From Rhodanobacteraceae bacterium (GTDB taxonomy: Bacteria; Pseudomonadota; Gammaproteobacteria; Xanthomonadales; Rhodanobacteraceae): DNA of 7,490 nucleotides. Where the stretch lies: assembly GCA_025928735.1 (NCBI GenBank), contig JAICIW010000096.1:1-7490 (forward strand). The letters run 5' to 3'. The position numbers were made by a program, and so were the translations under genes. The notes below the pieces were generated by a model that was not told the DNA's origin, made no database searches, and saw nothing but the letters and a program-made list of their open reading frames with translations. Positions 1 through 5,830 of the stretch are shown one piece after another. Every line of letters starts with the position of its first letter. Within the stretch, counting starts at the first letter, position 1.

Positions 1-183
1 ACCGATGTCGGTGGCATCGACGTGGATTTTCAGCGTGCCGGGATAGTCGAGGTCCTGCGGCGGCGGCTGATTGCTGCCGGTCAGGGGGATCGAGGCCTGC
101 TGGGCAGCGGCGAACGGCGCGACGCCGAATGCAGCGACGGCGATGGCGAACAAAGGGGCGGCAGCGAGGGTGGTGGTCTTCAT
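1..183 (-). CDS. M61-family peptidase paralog, N-terminal fragment (runs off the left edge)
   Basis: Only the first 61 residues are in the window; the rest lies beyond base 1. The protein starts MKTTTLAAAPLFAIAVAAF and has a clear Sec signal peptide: a short basic start, a hydrophobic core to about residue 24, and a likely cleavage after the Ala-Ala-Ala at 25-27. The mature start carries PPQDLDYPGTLKIHVDATD, which aligns without gaps to PPQDTPYPGILQIHVDASD of the full M61 peptidase directly upstream. The start ATG (183-181) has a GGAG Shine-Dalgarno (bases 191-194, minus strand) seven bases ahead. It begins 52 bases after the stop of the neighbour, so the two are tandem copies probably transcribed together. 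The catalytic region is not visible, so whether this copy is an active glycyl-aminopeptidase-like enzyme cannot be judged. Family assignment rests on the short aligned block and on position. Confidence 0.8.
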   Translation of the reverse strand, partial: MKTTTLAAAPLFAIAVAAFGVAPFAAAQQASIPLTGSNQPPPQDLDYPGTLKIHVDATDIG

Positions 184-202
184 GCGGCGTCTCCAACGGG
201 TG

Positions 203-222
203 CGGCCCGCCTGCGCGGGCCG
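203..222 (-). other. GC-rich stem-loop between the two M61 genes
   Basis: The arms CGGCCCGC (203-210) and GCGGGCCG (215-222) are perfectly complementary around a four-base loop. The structure lies 13 bases after the stop of the upstream M61 gene and 8 bases before the GGAG of the next. There is no T tract on the minus-strand side, so it is not a classical intrinsic terminator. It could instead stabilise mRNA ends, cause partial termination or set relative expression of the two genes. The base pairing is seen directly; the role is inferred. Confidence 0.5.
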
Positions 223-235
223 TGGGTGCGAGGGC

Positions 236-2200
236 TTACTTGCGTGGGGCGATGATCTGCGACAGATAATCCGGCGTACCCTTGATCCGTTCCAGATGCG
301 GATACTGCAAGCCGCCGTGGTAATCCACCGGCACGGTCGTGTAGTCGCCCTGGTACTTGATCAGCAATTCGATCGGCTGCTTCGAATCCTTGGCGGCGGT
401 GATTGCCTGCTTCAACACGCTGGCCTTGTAATCCTGGCCGTTCACCGCCACCACTTCGCCGCCGGAACCGATGCCGGCCTTGAACGCCGGACCATTCCAG
501 CGCACGTCATTGATGCCGCCGTCCTTGGTCAGGGTCAGGCCGATCGAATACGTGAAGTTGTAGATGTGGCGCGGCGATTCATCCTGGCTCTCGTACTGCT
601 TCTCGTATGGACTTTCCTTGTCGGTGTACACCAGCTTCCAGCCGGTCGACCCCAAGCCCTTGGTGAACGGCGGCTTCAGTTCGTCGACATAGCGATCGAG
701 GAACCCTTTCCAGTCGTACTTCACGACGCCGTTCAACGCATTCACGACATCATCGAAGGTGTAGGTGTTGGTGACGAAGCTGCCGTCATCGACGCCGAAG
801 AAATCCTTGGCGAAGGTGTCCAGCGATCGCTTGTCGTGGGTGAGCGCGCGGATTTTGGCGTCCACCGCCAGCCACATCATCTGGCCGCCGGAGTAATACT
901 CCTCGCTCATCTGCCAACTGCGATACGGCAGCCCGGCGCGATGCGCTGCGGTCGGATCATTGGTGGTGTCTTCCAGCGTACGCCACTGGAACCCGACGCG
1001 GTTGCGGTCGTAGTTGGCGGCGACCATCGCCAGCGCATCGCGAAACTGCTCGGGTGTCCACATGCCCGCGCGCGCCGTCAGCACGAAACCCCAATACTGG
1101 GTCTGGCCTTCGTACACCCACAGCAGCGAATCGCCCATCGGCACGTTGAAGTTGGGCGTCCACAAGTCCGCGGGACGGCGGAACTTGCCGTTCCACGAGT
1201 GCGTGTATTCGTGGGCCAGCAAGTCACGGTTGGGCGCGCCGTCGTCCCAACTGGTGAAGTAATCGGGATCGGCGCCGTCCTCGCTGGACTGGTGGTGTTC
1301 CAGCCCGTTGCCGCTCAACTGGTCGGACAGCGAGAACAGAAAGTTGTAGTGATCGTAATGGTGGGAACCGAACAGCTTGACCGCCTGGGTGACGAGGTTC
1401 TTGTGCACCTGCACCTGCTCGGTCGTCATTTCGAGATCTTTCGGCGCGTCGGCGAACACGTCGAGGTACACCGGCGCCTTCGCACCGGGGTTCAAATCGA
1501 CACGCTTGAAGTACTTGCCCGCGTAGATCGGTGAATCGACCAGCGTGTTGAACGTGGTGGTCTTGAAAGTGACGGTATCGCCCGATTGCGATTGCCGATT
1601 TTGATGGGCAACTTCCAGCGCGGTGCCAAATTGCCAGCCCGCCGGGAACGTGACGCTCGGCTCCACCTTGATCTGGCGCGAGTAATGGCCGGCCGGGTAC
1701 AGCGACACCGTATTCCATTCCAGCGACAGCATCTTGTCGGTCATCTGGATGAAGGCATGCGCGCCGCGTCCGGACAGGAACTGGAAGTCCACGCCGATAT
1801 CCGACACGCCCTGCGGCACATCGACCTTGAACGCGTATACGTCGTACTTGTCGCGCTTCCACTTGAGCGGCTGGCCGTTGGCAGTGATCTTCAAACCCGC
1901 CAGCATCGCGATGGGCCCGCTGGGCGAATGATCGCCCGGCAACCACTTCGGATACAGCAGCGTCAGTTCGCCTGCCTGCACCGGTATGGTTTCGTGCACG
2001 CGAAAAATGCCTTGGCGCGTATCGCTGGCATCCACGTGGATCTGCAGGATGCCGGGATACGGTGTGTCTTGCGGCGGCGCGATATGCGCATCCGCGGCGT
2101 CCGCGAACGCGCTGCCGGCAAAGGCAAACCCGATCAGTCCGAAGACAAGCAGCGCAAACAAACGGGCATGCGGCGACGAACGACGGCGCAGGAAGGACAT
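236..2200 (-). CDS. Secreted M61-family metallopeptidase with PDZ domain (glycyl aminopeptidase-like)
   Basis: This 654-residue protein belongs to the M61 zinc peptidases, whose characterised bacterial member is the glycyl aminopeptidase of Sphingomonas capsulata. A Sec signal peptide covers residues 1-33: an Arg-rich start MSFLRRR, a hydrophobic core, and likely cleavage after Ser-Ala-Phe-Ala. The N-terminal beta-rich domain follows, with a GNGLEHHQS block near residue 297. The zinc site is HEYTH (330-334), with His330 and His334 as ligands and Glu331 as catalytic base; Glu364 in VYEGQTQYWG is the expected third ligand. A PDZ-like domain spans about 546-620 (YSIGLTLTKDG to VVAVNG). All key residues are present, so it is predicted active in the periplasm or outside the cell, trimming peptides from the N-terminus. 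A longer frame reaches 2275, but ATG 2200-2198 is preferred: it begins a proper signal peptide and has GGAG (bases 2208-2211) seven bases ahead. True substrate preference cannot be read from sequence. Confidence 0.93.
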   Translation of the reverse strand: MSFLRRRSSPHARLFALLVFGLIGFAFAGSAFADAADAHIAPPQDTPYPGILQIHVDASDTRQGIFRVHETIPVQAGELTLLYPKWLPGDHSPSGPIAMLAGLKITANGQPLKWKRDKYDVYAFKVDVPQGVSDIGVDFQFLSGRGAHAFIQMTDKMLSLEWNTVSLYPAGHYSRQIKVEPSVTFPAGWQFGTALEVAHQNRQSQSGDTVTFKTTTFNTLVDSPIYAGKYFKRVDLNPGAKAPVYLDVFADAPKDLEMTTEQVQVHKNLVTQAVKLFGSHHYDHYNFLFSLSDQLSGNGLEHHQSSEDGADPDYFTSWDDGAPNRDLLAHEYTHSWNGKFRRPADLWTPNFNVPMGDSLLWVYEGQTQYWGFVLTARAGMWTPEQFRDALAMVAANYDRNRVGFQWRTLEDTTNDPTAAHRAGLPYRSWQMSEEYYSGGQMMWLAVDAKIRALTHDKRSLDTFAKDFFGVDDGSFVTNTYTFDDVVNALNGVVKYDWKGFLDRYVDELKPPFTKGLGSTGWKLVYTDKESPYEKQYESQDESPRHIYNFTYSIGLTLTKDGGINDVRWNGPAFKAGIGSGGEVVAVNGQDYKASVLKQAITAAKDSKQPIELLIKYQGDYTTVPVDYHGGLQYPHLERIKGTPDYLSQIIAPRK

Positions 2201-2207
2201 GCGAGGG

Positions 2208-2211
2208 CTCC
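2208..2211 (-). promoter_or_regulatory. Ribosome binding site deciding the M61 start
   Basis: GGAG on the minus strand lies seven bases before the ATG at 2200-2198. The in-frame ATG 75 bases further upstream would put a Cys- and Pro-containing tail ahead of the signal peptide, which argues against it. Confidence 0.6.
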
Positions 2212-2300
2212 GCGAGGGTTGGCAACCCGTGGAACCTAGCACCCCGCGGCGCGGCGCGCATAGGCCGGATGGCACAGAACCCGCACAAGCGTGCTTGATC

Positions 2301-2319
2301 GCGCCGTTCGAAACGGCGC
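2301..2319 (-). terminator. Possible terminator-like stem-loop after the YfcG-like gene
   Basis: GCGCCGTT (2301-2308) pairs perfectly with AACGGCGC (2312-2319) around a three-base loop, starting 8 bases past the stop of the glutathione transferase gene. No T run follows on the minus strand, so it is at best a weak or Rho-assisted terminator, or an RNA 3' end stabiliser. A smaller hairpin (CAAG/CTTG, 2286-2297) follows. The rest of the gap to the M61 start holds an odd near-palindrome GGGTTGGCAACCC (2216-2228). No convincing promoter for the M61 gene was found here. Confidence 0.4.
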
Positions 2320-2327
2320 CAGGCGCG

Positions 2328-3029
2328 TCAGCCCTTGCGCGCGCCCTGCCCGAACAGGATCTTCTTTTCCTCGTCGCTCATCGGTGTGCCGGTTTTCGGA
2401 TTGGCTTCCGGGCCGCGTGCATAGGCGCGCTGGGTCGCCGGACGCACCGCAATCGCGTCGCGCCAGCGCCGCACTTCGGCGAAGGGTTCGAGATCCAGCG
2501 GCGCCTTGTCGTAGGGATCGATCCACGGGTAGCACGCCATGTCGGCGACGGTGTAATCGTCACCGGTGATGAAAGCGCGCCCGGCGAGGTGACGGTTCAG
2601 CACGTCGAGCAGGCGTTCCGATTCCTTGCGGTAGCGTTCGATCGCATAGGGGATTTTCTCGGGCGCATACACGCTGAAGTGCCCGTGCTGGCCGGTCATG
2701 GGACCGAGCCCGCCGACCTGCCAGAACAGCCATTCCAGGCACTCCACCTTGCCGCGTGCGTCGGCAGGGATGAACTTGCCGGTCTTGCCCGCGAGGTAAA
2801 CGAGGATCGCGCCGGATTCGAACACGCTGAGCGGCGCGCCGCCGCCCACCGGATGATGATCGACGATCGCCGGCATCTTGTTGTTGGGCGAGATGGCGAG
2901 GTATGCCGGCTTGAACTGGTCGCCCTTGCCGATGTCCACCGGCTTGATGGTATACGGCAGCCCGGCCTCTTCGAGGAACAGCGTGATCTTGTGGCCGTTG
3001 GGCGTAGGCCAGTAATAAAGGTCGATCAT
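2328..3029 (-). CDS. yfcG: YfcG/YghU-like (Nu-class) glutathione transferase, disulfide-bond reductase
   Basis: The 233-residue product closely resembles E. coli YfcG as remembered. It shares the start MIDLYYWPTPNGHK, the blocks VDIGKGDQF, AISPNNKMPAIVDH and FESGAILVYLA, then LEWLFWQVGGLGPM and YAIERYRKES. Residues 1 to about 85 form the thioredoxin-like glutathione-binding domain. Thr9 and Asn11, the residues tied to thiol chemistry in YfcG, are both present, and Glu71-Ser72 is the conserved Glu-Ser that holds the gamma-glutamyl part of glutathione. Residues from about 90 to 205 form the helical domain. The C-terminus extends to MSDEEKKILFGQ, longer than in E. coli YfcG. The family works in the cytosol, reducing disulfides with glutathione, with low activity on classical transferase substrates. 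The frame is open upstream to 3125, but ATG 3029-3027 matches the family start and has GAGGT eight bases ahead. It sits between a permease and a peptidase gene with no evident pathway link. Confidence 0.93.
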   Translation of the reverse strand: MIDLYYWPTPNGHKITLFLEEAGLPYTIKPVDIGKGDQFKPAYLAISPNNKMPAIVDHHPVGGGAPLSVFESGAILVYLAGKTGKFIPADARGKVECLEWLFWQVGGLGPMTGQHGHFSVYAPEKIPYAIERYRKESERLLDVLNRHLAGRAFITGDDYTVADMACYPWIDPYDKAPLDLEPFAEVRRWRDAIAVRPATQRAYARGPEANPKTGTPMSDEEKKILFGQGARKG

Positions 3030-3036
3030 CGGAAAT

Positions 3037-3086
3037 ACCTCGCGGCAAGGGTTTGCGTTGGCGCGAGGTGCGGCCACACCTCGCGC
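3037..3086 (-). promoter_or_regulatory. Leader of the YfcG-like gene with two alternative hairpins around the Shine-Dalgarno
   Basis: Read on the minus strand, the leader contains GCGCGAGGTG (3086-3077), a six-base loop, then CACCTCGCGC (3070-3061), forming a perfect 10-bp stem. About 17 bases later comes CGCGAGGT (3044-3037), which contains the Shine-Dalgarno for the ATG at 3029. The middle arm can pair perfectly over 8 bp with that Shine-Dalgarno segment. The upstream hairpin and the Shine-Dalgarno-blocking hairpin are therefore mutually exclusive. The complementarity is seen directly. A translational switch, a terminator for the upstream permease (stop 56 bases away), or chance in GC-rich DNA are all possible. 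Confidence 0.4.
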
Positions 3087-3141
3087 GACACCGTTCCAGA
3101 TGGTGCCGCGCGAGAGCCACCACAAGTCCGGCGCCGCGAAC

Positions 3142-4623
3142 CTATCCGTCGCGATTCAGCGCGCTGTTGCGAATTCCGTAACCGAAATAGATCGCGAAGC
3201 CGACCAGCATCCACACGATGAAACGAATGTAGGTGTCTCGGTCCAGTCCGCCGATCAGGTGGAACTCGCCGTTGCTGACCCACGGCCAGCCGATGATCAG
3301 GAATAGCGAAAAGATGACGCCGACCGGCGCCAGCAACCACAACGCCGGCGTGCGGAAGCGGCGCTCCAGATCGGGCTGGCGGATGCGCAGGATCAGCACC
3401 GACGTACAGATCAGGATGAAGGCCGACAGTGTGCCGATGTTGACCAGCTTGGCCAGCTCGGTCAGCGGAACGAACCCGGCCGTCACCGCCGTCACCACGC
3501 CAAGGATCGCGGTGGTGCGATACGGCGTGCCGTAGCGCGGATGGCTGTGCGCAAACCAGCGCGGCAGCAGCCCGTCGCGCGACAGGGCGTACCAGATGCG
3601 CGCCGCGCCCAGCATGAACGCGAACACCACGCTGGCGATGCCGGCCACCGCGGCCACGTTGATCACGCCGCTGATCCAGTGCAGCCCGCGCTGCTCGAAC
3701 GCCGCGCTGACCGGCGCCGGCACATTGAGGTCGGTGTAGTTCACCATGCCGGTCAGCACCAGCGACACGCCGAAGTACATCACCATCGCCACCAGCAGCG
3801 AAAGCACCACGGCCCACGGCAGGTCGCGCTGCGGGTTTTTCGATTCCTCCGCGGCGGTGGTCAGCGTGTCGTAACCGAAACACGCGAAGAACACGATGCT
3901 GGCCGCCGCCATCACACCGGCCCAGCCGTACTGCAGCGTGCCATCCGCGCCTTCGACGACCTTCGGGATGAACGGATGCCAGCGGCTGGTATCGACGTAG
4001 AACGCGCCGACGATGATCACGATCGCCACGCCCGCTACCTTCAGCGCCACCACCACGGTGTTGAAGCGCGCGCCGATTTCGGTGCGGAAAATCTGCAGGC
4101 CCGCGATCAGCAGCGCCACCACCGCGGCCCACAGGTTGAACAGCATGCCGTCGCCTTCGCCGTAGGCGCCCTGCAGGAACACCGGCAGTTGCCAGCCGGT
4201 GATTTGCTGGATCAGCGACTGCAGGTAATTGGACGTGCCGGCGGCCACCACCGCCACGATCAACGCATATTCAATCAACAGATCCCAGCCGATGATCCAC
4301 GCGGGCAGTTCGCCCAATACCGCGTAGCCGTAGGTATAAGCGCTGCCGGTGACCGGGATCATGCCCGCGAATTCGGCGTAGGAGAGCGCGGCACACGCGC
4401 TGCCGATGCCGGCAATCAAAAAACTGAGCACGATCGCGGGACCGGCGTGCAGCGCCGCCTCGTGCGGCGCCAGCACGAACACCCCGACGCCGACAATGGC
4501 GCCGATGCCGATTGCGGTGAGCTGCCATACCCCCATCGTGCGTCGGAAATCCTGCGACTGGCCCGCATCCGATTGCAGCTGTTCGACCGATTTGTGGCGG
4601 GTGATCTTCTTGAAAAAGCTCAT
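3142..4623 (-). CDS. APC-superfamily amino acid permease (cationic amino acid transporter type)
   Basis: This 493-residue inner-membrane protein has about 12 hydrophobic segments, roughly at 32-52, 60-82, 103-125, 162-180, 190-210, 231-252, 270-292, 318-345, 372-390, 393-412, 427-446 and 466-484. The first holds the substrate-binding loop IGIGAIVGVGVFVLAP (38-53), typical of APC carriers. FFACFGYDTLTTAAEESKNP (245-264) followed by QRDLP is the hallmark of the cationic amino acid transporter branch. YALSRDGLLP (345-354) is also a family signature. It should take up amino acids by proton coupling or exchange; the substrate cannot be named from sequence. Length is normal. The frame is open upstream to 5043 across the divergent ubiA, but ATG 4623-4621 gives the usual short cytosolic N-terminus MSFFKKITRHK, with a weak GGAA seven bases ahead. 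It is first in the leftward cluster and transcribed away from ubiA. Confidence 0.93.
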   Translation of the reverse strand: MSFFKKITRHKSVEQLQSDAGQSQDFRRTMGVWQLTAIGIGAIVGVGVFVLAPHEAALHAGPAIVLSFLIAGIGSACAALSYAEFAGMIPVTGSAYTYGYAVLGELPAWIIGWDLLIEYALIVAVVAAGTSNYLQSLIQQITGWQLPVFLQGAYGEGDGMLFNLWAAVVALLIAGLQIFRTEIGARFNTVVVALKVAGVAIVIIVGAFYVDTSRWHPFIPKVVEGADGTLQYGWAGVMAAASIVFFACFGYDTLTTAAEESKNPQRDLPWAVVLSLLVAMVMYFGVSLVLTGMVNYTDLNVPAPVSAAFEQRGLHWISGVINVAAVAGIASVVFAFMLGAARIWYALSRDGLLPRWFAHSHPRYGTPYRTTAILGVVTAVTAGFVPLTELAKLVNIGTLSAFILICTSVLILRIRQPDLERRFRTPALWLLAPVGVIFSLFLIIGWPWVSNGEFHLIGGLDRDTYIRFIVWMLVGFAIYFGYGIRNSALNRDG

Positions 4624-4654
4624 CGCCTGTTTCCGTTGACCCAGGGAACGCCCG

Positions 4655-4689
4655 AGGATAGCGGCACAGGCCCGCGCTTGGCTGTGCCG
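4655..4689 (-). promoter_or_regulatory. Candidate -10 box and operator-like inverted repeat before the permease
   Basis: CGGCACAG (4662-4669) and CTGTGCCG (4682-4689) form a perfect 8-bp inverted repeat with a 12-base spacer. Immediately downstream on the minus strand is TATCCT (4660-4655), a 4 of 6 match to the -10 consensus, about 32 bases before the permease ATG. No good -35 box is visible at the right distance; the repeat occupies that place. This could be a regulator site over the promoter, or a stem-loop in a longer leader. Assignment is inference. Confidence 0.3.
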
Positions 4690-4703
4690 AAGGTCCCCGG
4701 TGG

Positions 4704-4732
4704 TTGGCCGCGCTCGCCTGCTGCGCGACAAT
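4704..4732 (+). promoter_or_regulatory. Candidate sigma-70 promoter for ubiA
   Basis: TTGGCC (4704-4709) and GACAAT (4727-4732) each match 4 of 6 consensus bases and are exactly 17 bases apart. Transcription would start near 4739, about 28 bases before the ATG at 4767. If real, it rules out the TTG at 4704 as the start codon. It is the only reasonable plus-strand promoter noticed in the permease-ubiA gap. Confidence 0.4.
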
Positions 4733-4766
4733 CGGGTCTCGATCCCCGCGACGCACCCGCCGACGC

Positions 4767-5822
4767 ATGCCCCGCAAACGCAGATCGTCCAAACCCCGGC
4801 GCCAGTCGTCGACGCAAGTGACGCAGGAAGAGCTGCCGTTGCTCGATTTGCGCGCGGCCGATCTGCCGGAGGCGCCGCCCCCGGATAGGTCGAGGCCGGC
4901 GGATGCCTCGGTGCGCTCGACGCGCACGATCGAATTCCTGTTGCGCGCGTTGCCGGATGGCTGGCGTGACAAGATGCGCGATCTGCTGGTGCTGGTGCGG
5001 ATGGATCGTCCGATCGGCGCGCTGCTGTTGCTGTGGCCGACATGGTGGGCGCTATGGCTGGCGGCCGACGGGTTTCCGCCGTGGAAATACCTCGTCGTGT
5101 TCACGGTGGGCGTGTTCGTGATGCGCGCCGCAGGCTGCGCGATGAACGATTTCGCCGACCGCAACCTCGACCCACAGGTCGCGCGCACGGCCGGGCGGCC
5201 CATCGCGGCCGGACGCGTGAAGCCATGGGAAGCCGTATTGACGTTCGTGGTGCTGGCGCTGATCGGTTTCGCGCTGGTGCTGGCGTTCACCAACCGGCTG
5301 ACGATCTACCTGTCGTTCGCCGGCGCCGCGCTGGCCGCGCTGTATCCATTCTCCAAGCGCTATACGCACCTGCCGCAAGTCGTGCTGGGCGCGGCGTTCG
5401 GCTGGGGCATTCCGATGGCCTTCGCGGCCATCACCAACGGCTTGCCGCCGGTGTGCTGGCTGCTGTTTTTCGGCAACGTGTTGTTCTCGACGATCTACGA
5501 CACCGAGTACGCGATGGTGGATCGCGACGATGATCTCCGCGCCGGCGCGAAATCCACCGCGATCCTGTTCGGCGAAGCGGATCTGCCGATCCTCGGGATA
5601 TTGATGGCGACGCTGCTGTTCACGCTGCTGCTGGTCGGACAACGCGCGCAACTCGAATGGCCGTTCCTGGTTGGACTGGCCGTGGCGCTGCTGCTGTTCG
5701 CGTGGCAACTCTGGAACATGCGCTGGCGCCAGCGCGACGCCTGCTTTGCGGCGTTCCGCAACAACAACTGGGTCGGTGGCGCGGTGTGGCTGGGCTTGGT
5801 GGTCGCGCTGGTGATGAAGTGA
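4767..5822 (+). CDS. ubiA: 4-hydroxybenzoate polyprenyltransferase
   Basis: UbiA attaches the polyprenyl tail to 4-hydroxybenzoate, the membrane step of ubiquinone synthesis. From ATG 4767 the protein has 351 residues. Both aspartate-rich Mg-diphosphate motifs are intact: NDFADRNLD (Asn127, Asp128, Asp131, Asp135) and YDTEYAMVDRDDD (Asp245, Asp252, Asp254-256). DRPIGALLLLWPTWWALWLA, YPFSKRYTHLPQVVLGAAFG, IPMAFAA and KSTAILFG match bacterial UbiA closely, and the tail CFAAFRNNNWVG is typical. About eight membrane helices are expected. The family is usually near 290-300 residues, so about 50 extra residues precede the conserved part: a basic patch (MPRKRRSSKPRRQ) and an acidic, Pro-rich stretch. 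A GTG start at 4911 would give about 304 residues and has GGCGGA seven bases ahead; ATG 4974 would give 282. No Shine-Dalgarno precedes 4767. Function is certain, the start is not. Divergent from the permease and convergent with comF; no other ubi gene is nearby. Confidence 0.95.
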   Translation: MPRKRRSSKPRRQSSTQVTQEELPLLDLRAADLPEAPPPDRSRPADASVRSTRTIEFLLRALPDGWRDKMRDLLVLVRMDRPIGALLLLWPTWWALWLAADGFPPWKYLVVFTVGVFVMRAAGCAMNDFADRNLDPQVARTAGRPIAAGRVKPWEAVLTFVVLALIGFALVLAFTNRLTIYLSFAGAALAALYPFSKRYTHLPQVVLGAAFGWGIPMAFAAITNGLPPVCWLLFFGNVLFSTIYDTEYAMVDRDDDLRAGAKSTAILFGEADLPILGILMATLLFTLLLVGQRAQLEWPFLVGLAVALLLFAWQLWNMRWRQRDACFAAFRNNNWVGGAVWLGLVVALVMK

Positions 5823-5830
5823 TGTGCTGA

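Noticed and set aside
71..1534. Long plus-strand open frame (487 codons) opposite the M61 peptidase gene
   Set aside because: It is antisense to a gene with a complete domain set, and its translation is Arg-, His- and Val-rich with no family motif, as expected for a shadow frame in GC-rich DNA.
1986..3221. Plus-strand open frame (411 codons) spanning the M61 start and the YfcG-like gene
   Set aside because: It crosses two well-supported minus-strand genes and their intergenic gaps and shows no recognisable domain.
4704..4766. TTG at 4704 as the ubiA start
   Set aside because: It coincides with the candidate -35 box, has no ribosome binding site and would lengthen an already overlong N-terminus.
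3541..4821. Plus-strand open frame (426 codons) opposite the permease
   Set aside because: The His-, Arg- and Gln-rich translation is the antisense of membrane-segment codons; the minus strand encodes a clear APC permease.
4624..5043. Upstream 140-codon extension of the permease frame
   Set aside because: It is low-complexity Ala/Arg/Pro sequence antisense to ubiA. The ATG at 4623 gives the normal APC N-terminus.
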